Shown: one piece after another, positions 61,618-64,000 of the stretch
Layout of the letters: each line of letters begins with the position of its first letter
Numbering within the stretch: position 1 is the stretch's first letter
NCBI GenBank assembly: GCA_013398955.1
Contig: VWPU01013453.1
Span: 1-64,000, forward strand
Source of the DNA: Callaeas wilsoni
Lineage: Eukaryota; Chordata; Aves; Passeriformes; Callaeidae
Length of the DNA: 64,000 nucleotides
Reading direction: 5' to 3'
Position numbers and translations under genes: made by a program
Notes under the pieces: generated by a model
What the model saw: the letters and a program-made list of their open reading frames with translations, nothing else
Database searches by the model: none
Told to the model about the DNA's origin: nothing

Positions 61618-64000
61618 GTAAGTTAAACATCTCTTTGAAAACTGAATTTATGTCACAAGTTTTCTTATGCTTCTTGAAATGTAATTTGTATAAAAATACA
61701 TTGTGCTTGAGTCATGTAGGTGGAATAACCTTAATTCAAATGTCTTTTAAAATCTAGTGCATGGATATTCAAGCCATTTACGTATAAGACAAGCCCTGCT
61801 AAGGAATAGTTGATCTGAAAATTACACTGAAAACCTCAGGCCAAAGTATTCATATTTCAGGGCCAGGTCTCTGTAATTAAATTACTGCCAAGGATTCAGT
61901 GATTTTCAGAGGGCCTGACCTTCTGAAGAGTGTAGCCAGAATTCATTGTCACTCTCCAGATCAGAAAGGCCCTAACACTGAGTGCCATGAATTTTCCATT
62001 GAAACCTATTCTGCACATGTCCCAGTTCCCCAATATGCTTAAATCCTTATGCATTTTCCCTACCACAGGCAGTGAGGACCCAGCTGCATAAATTTAAGTA
62101 GGGGCAGAATTTTTTGCAGGATTGGGGCTAAATGCAGGAGTTATTGATGCACAGTTAGGAGCTTACTTTGCATGCAGGTGTTTTAGTGCTGGTGCAGCTC
62201 TCAGATTGGGACCTACTTGCATTGCCAGGGTAGATGTGTGTGATGGTGTGATGGATACGTGTGTTAGATATTCCTTTGGAAGTGCAGAAGTGCGTCTGAA
62301 AGTTTACAGAAGCTGCCTGGAGAGGAGGCCAACTGGGGCTTATTATCAACATGAACATATGTTTTTATTTTTTGTTTTGCATTATGAATTTAGAAGGTTT
62401 TTTTCTGAAGATAGAGAATGTCTGTGTGACAATTTCAGAAGTGTCATTGTATTTTAGGAGCTTGCATCAGTTAAAATCATCTCTTCATCTGCATCACTTG
62501 ACCTATCATTAGAAAGTATTAACTGATTCATATTGAAGACTATTTTCATGTCATTTTCCTGATGAGAAATCAGGACATTTTCAAAAAAGTTGTTGAATTT
62601 TGGGTGCGTGGATATTGAAATGCTCAGTCTCATATATTTTGGGACTGGTTTCTAGAAGGGCAGAGCAAATGCTTTCTGTTTGAAGTCAGGTGAGCTTTTG
62701 GTCGGGCTTAAGTTTTTAAGTAACTTGTGATTTTTGTCTTCACTGTTTGGTAATTAGCTAGAATTAGAGAGAAGACTGATCTTTTTTGCCTTAGCACATG
62801 GATTCCTTCTAACAGACATGATACTTGAAAATGTCTTTGTTAAGTTACACATGCAAAATCAAATAGTATGTTAGCTATTCTTTAATGACATTTTATGATT
62901 CCTATGGCCCAGGTTTTAATGGTTTATTTTCGCATATTTGTATATCTACATTTTGTATACTTGCACCTGTAAATGCCCCTTTACTGTTGAAAAATGTATG
63001 TTCTCACTTTTAATTGAGGCGTTTTAAAAGCCCAATTTGTGTAAGCATTGCAGAAATCAGAATCAATCATACAAGCATAGTATGAAGAATATCTTTTGTT
63101 CTTCTCCCACACCAGTTTGAACAGTTAGGCAACCTGTTCGCATGGTCACAGAGACTACAACTTTGTTTCTTTGTTCTGTGGTGCTATCTTCTTCATTCCA
63201 CTTCATACTTAAAAGATCTCTTTCTTTACTTTCTTTCTACGTGCTATTTTGTGTGGAAGAGTCTTCACTTCCCTTCTGCTCTTTTTGCTATTTCTTTTCC
63301 CAGTAATTCATCAGTGAAAGTTCACTCCAGCTCCCCACCAGATTTGCTGTAAATGTCTCCTCAGAAACCATTTGGGAGCCGTGGTTCAGCTTCAGTTCGA
63401 GTGTGGCTGTGTCCATTTCTGATGTGATCTCTTTTACTATTTCTTCTGTTAGGTTCCATAGAAAAGGTGGTTTCTGACATTTATTTTGATGATGTCTGTC
63501 ACTTCAACATAACAATCTACCTATGCCAGATTGATCTATTACCCACGTTTCTTAAAATTCCTGCAGATCACATTCTAATGAGCCAGTTCCTGTCCCAAGC
63601 CTTTTACACAGCCCAGGGTATCAACCAGATGTAATAAACAGGCCAAGAGAGATGAGCTCCTTACAGAACACGGCATCCACAGCCACTGAAATGAAGGAGC
63701 TCCAGTGTACAAGTCAAAAGCCATGGCTTGAAGATGTTGCAGTTTACACCCAGTTGCAGGAGAAAAATTCATTTCTATTTTTCACCTAATACTGCCTCTT
63801 TTAATGTCAAGCGTAGGAAACCTGAACTTGCTATGAGAAATAGTCTTACCTCCTGTCAGAGCAGAGTCTGTTGCTATTTACTTGGATACAGTTTTCTGCA
63901 GTTTATGGTGCTTCCATGATGCTGCCACCAGGGATTGTTTAAAGATTCAATTATTCATTCCTGATACAACTTCTCAGTGGTTCTCCTCCCTCTCCCTCCT
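61618..64000 (+). other. PTPRN2: PTPRN2 intron (5' part), running off the window
   Basis: It begins with donor gtaagt and no later PTPRN2 exon (expected to start MVWESG-like) is seen before the end. Part of it (61850-62140) resembles an old hairpin-type repeat; the rest is unremarkable AT-rich intron. The 111-codon frame at 62122-62457 shows no recognisable domain. Confidence 0.85.
61850..62140. repeat. possible old hairpin-type sauropsid repeat
   Basis: Contains atgcttaaatccttatgcat near 62034-62053, ctgcataaatttaagtaggg at 62084-62103 (the two are partly inverted relative to one another), and gcagaattttttgcaggatt at 62105-62124 ending ggggct. GTTTGCAGGATTGGGGC-type endings recur in old bird, turtle and crocodilian repeats. 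Boundaries uncertain. Confidence 0.4.

Noticed and set aside
61618..64000. miR-153, known from introns of PTPRN and PTPRN2
   Set aside because: I looked for its mature core (TTGCATAGTCAC) and reverse complement across the window and did not find it; in other vertebrates it lies nearer the 3' end of the gene, so it is expected after this window.

Overview
The window is vertebrate nuclear DNA, most probably from a bird (or another sauropsid). It carries one recognisable gene, PTPRN2 (phogrin, IA-2beta), read on the + strand. The evidence for the lineage is the CR1 LINE fragments, one with the typical 3' tail of 8-base units, a low density of interspersed repeats, ancient MIR-like SINE relics, and large introns with GT-AG splice sites. 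I see no bacterial, viral or tRNA/rRNA features.

Five consecutive coding exons can be joined without a frame break, giving 708 bases or 236 codons. They are: 1115-1327 (end of the luminal part, transmembrane helix, stop-transfer basic stretch); 21775-21969 (cytoplasmic juxtamembrane, Ser-rich); 45185-45332 (start of the tyrosine-phosphatase-like domain); 52816-52889 (DYINASP motif); and 61540-61617 (YIATQGPL...DFW motif). The exons for the luminal domain lie before this window. Those for the rest of the phosphatase domain, including the active-site loop, lie after it. The protein is a dense-core vesicle membrane protein of neuroendocrine cells, so the window holds its membrane anchor and the first third of its cytoplasmic domain.

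Everything else, about 98.9 percent of the window, is intron. The first kilobase holds a homeodomain-site-rich stretch (62-620) and then a CpG island (about 815-1460) that covers the transmembrane exon. The 20.4 kb intron has another enhancer-like block (4780-5430) and an old CR1 piece. The 23.2 kb intron holds a third enhancer-like block (30830-31165), a long decayed CR1 body (39195-40290), a younger CR1 3' end (41050-41346), short minus-strand CR1 ends and two MIR-like relics. The 7.5 kb intron contains a third MIR-like fragment and a minus-strand CR1 end. The 8.65 kb intron contains a 48-base minisatellite interrupted by a 293-base assembly gap. The last 2.4 kb are intron with a possible old hairpin-type repeat.

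I found no convincing new biological system. The points most worth checking are the minisatellite with an out-of-register gap, the isolated GC-rich transmembrane exon inside its own CpG island, and the three candidate regulatory blocks. None of the many 60-190 codon open frames outside the exons looks like a real protein.
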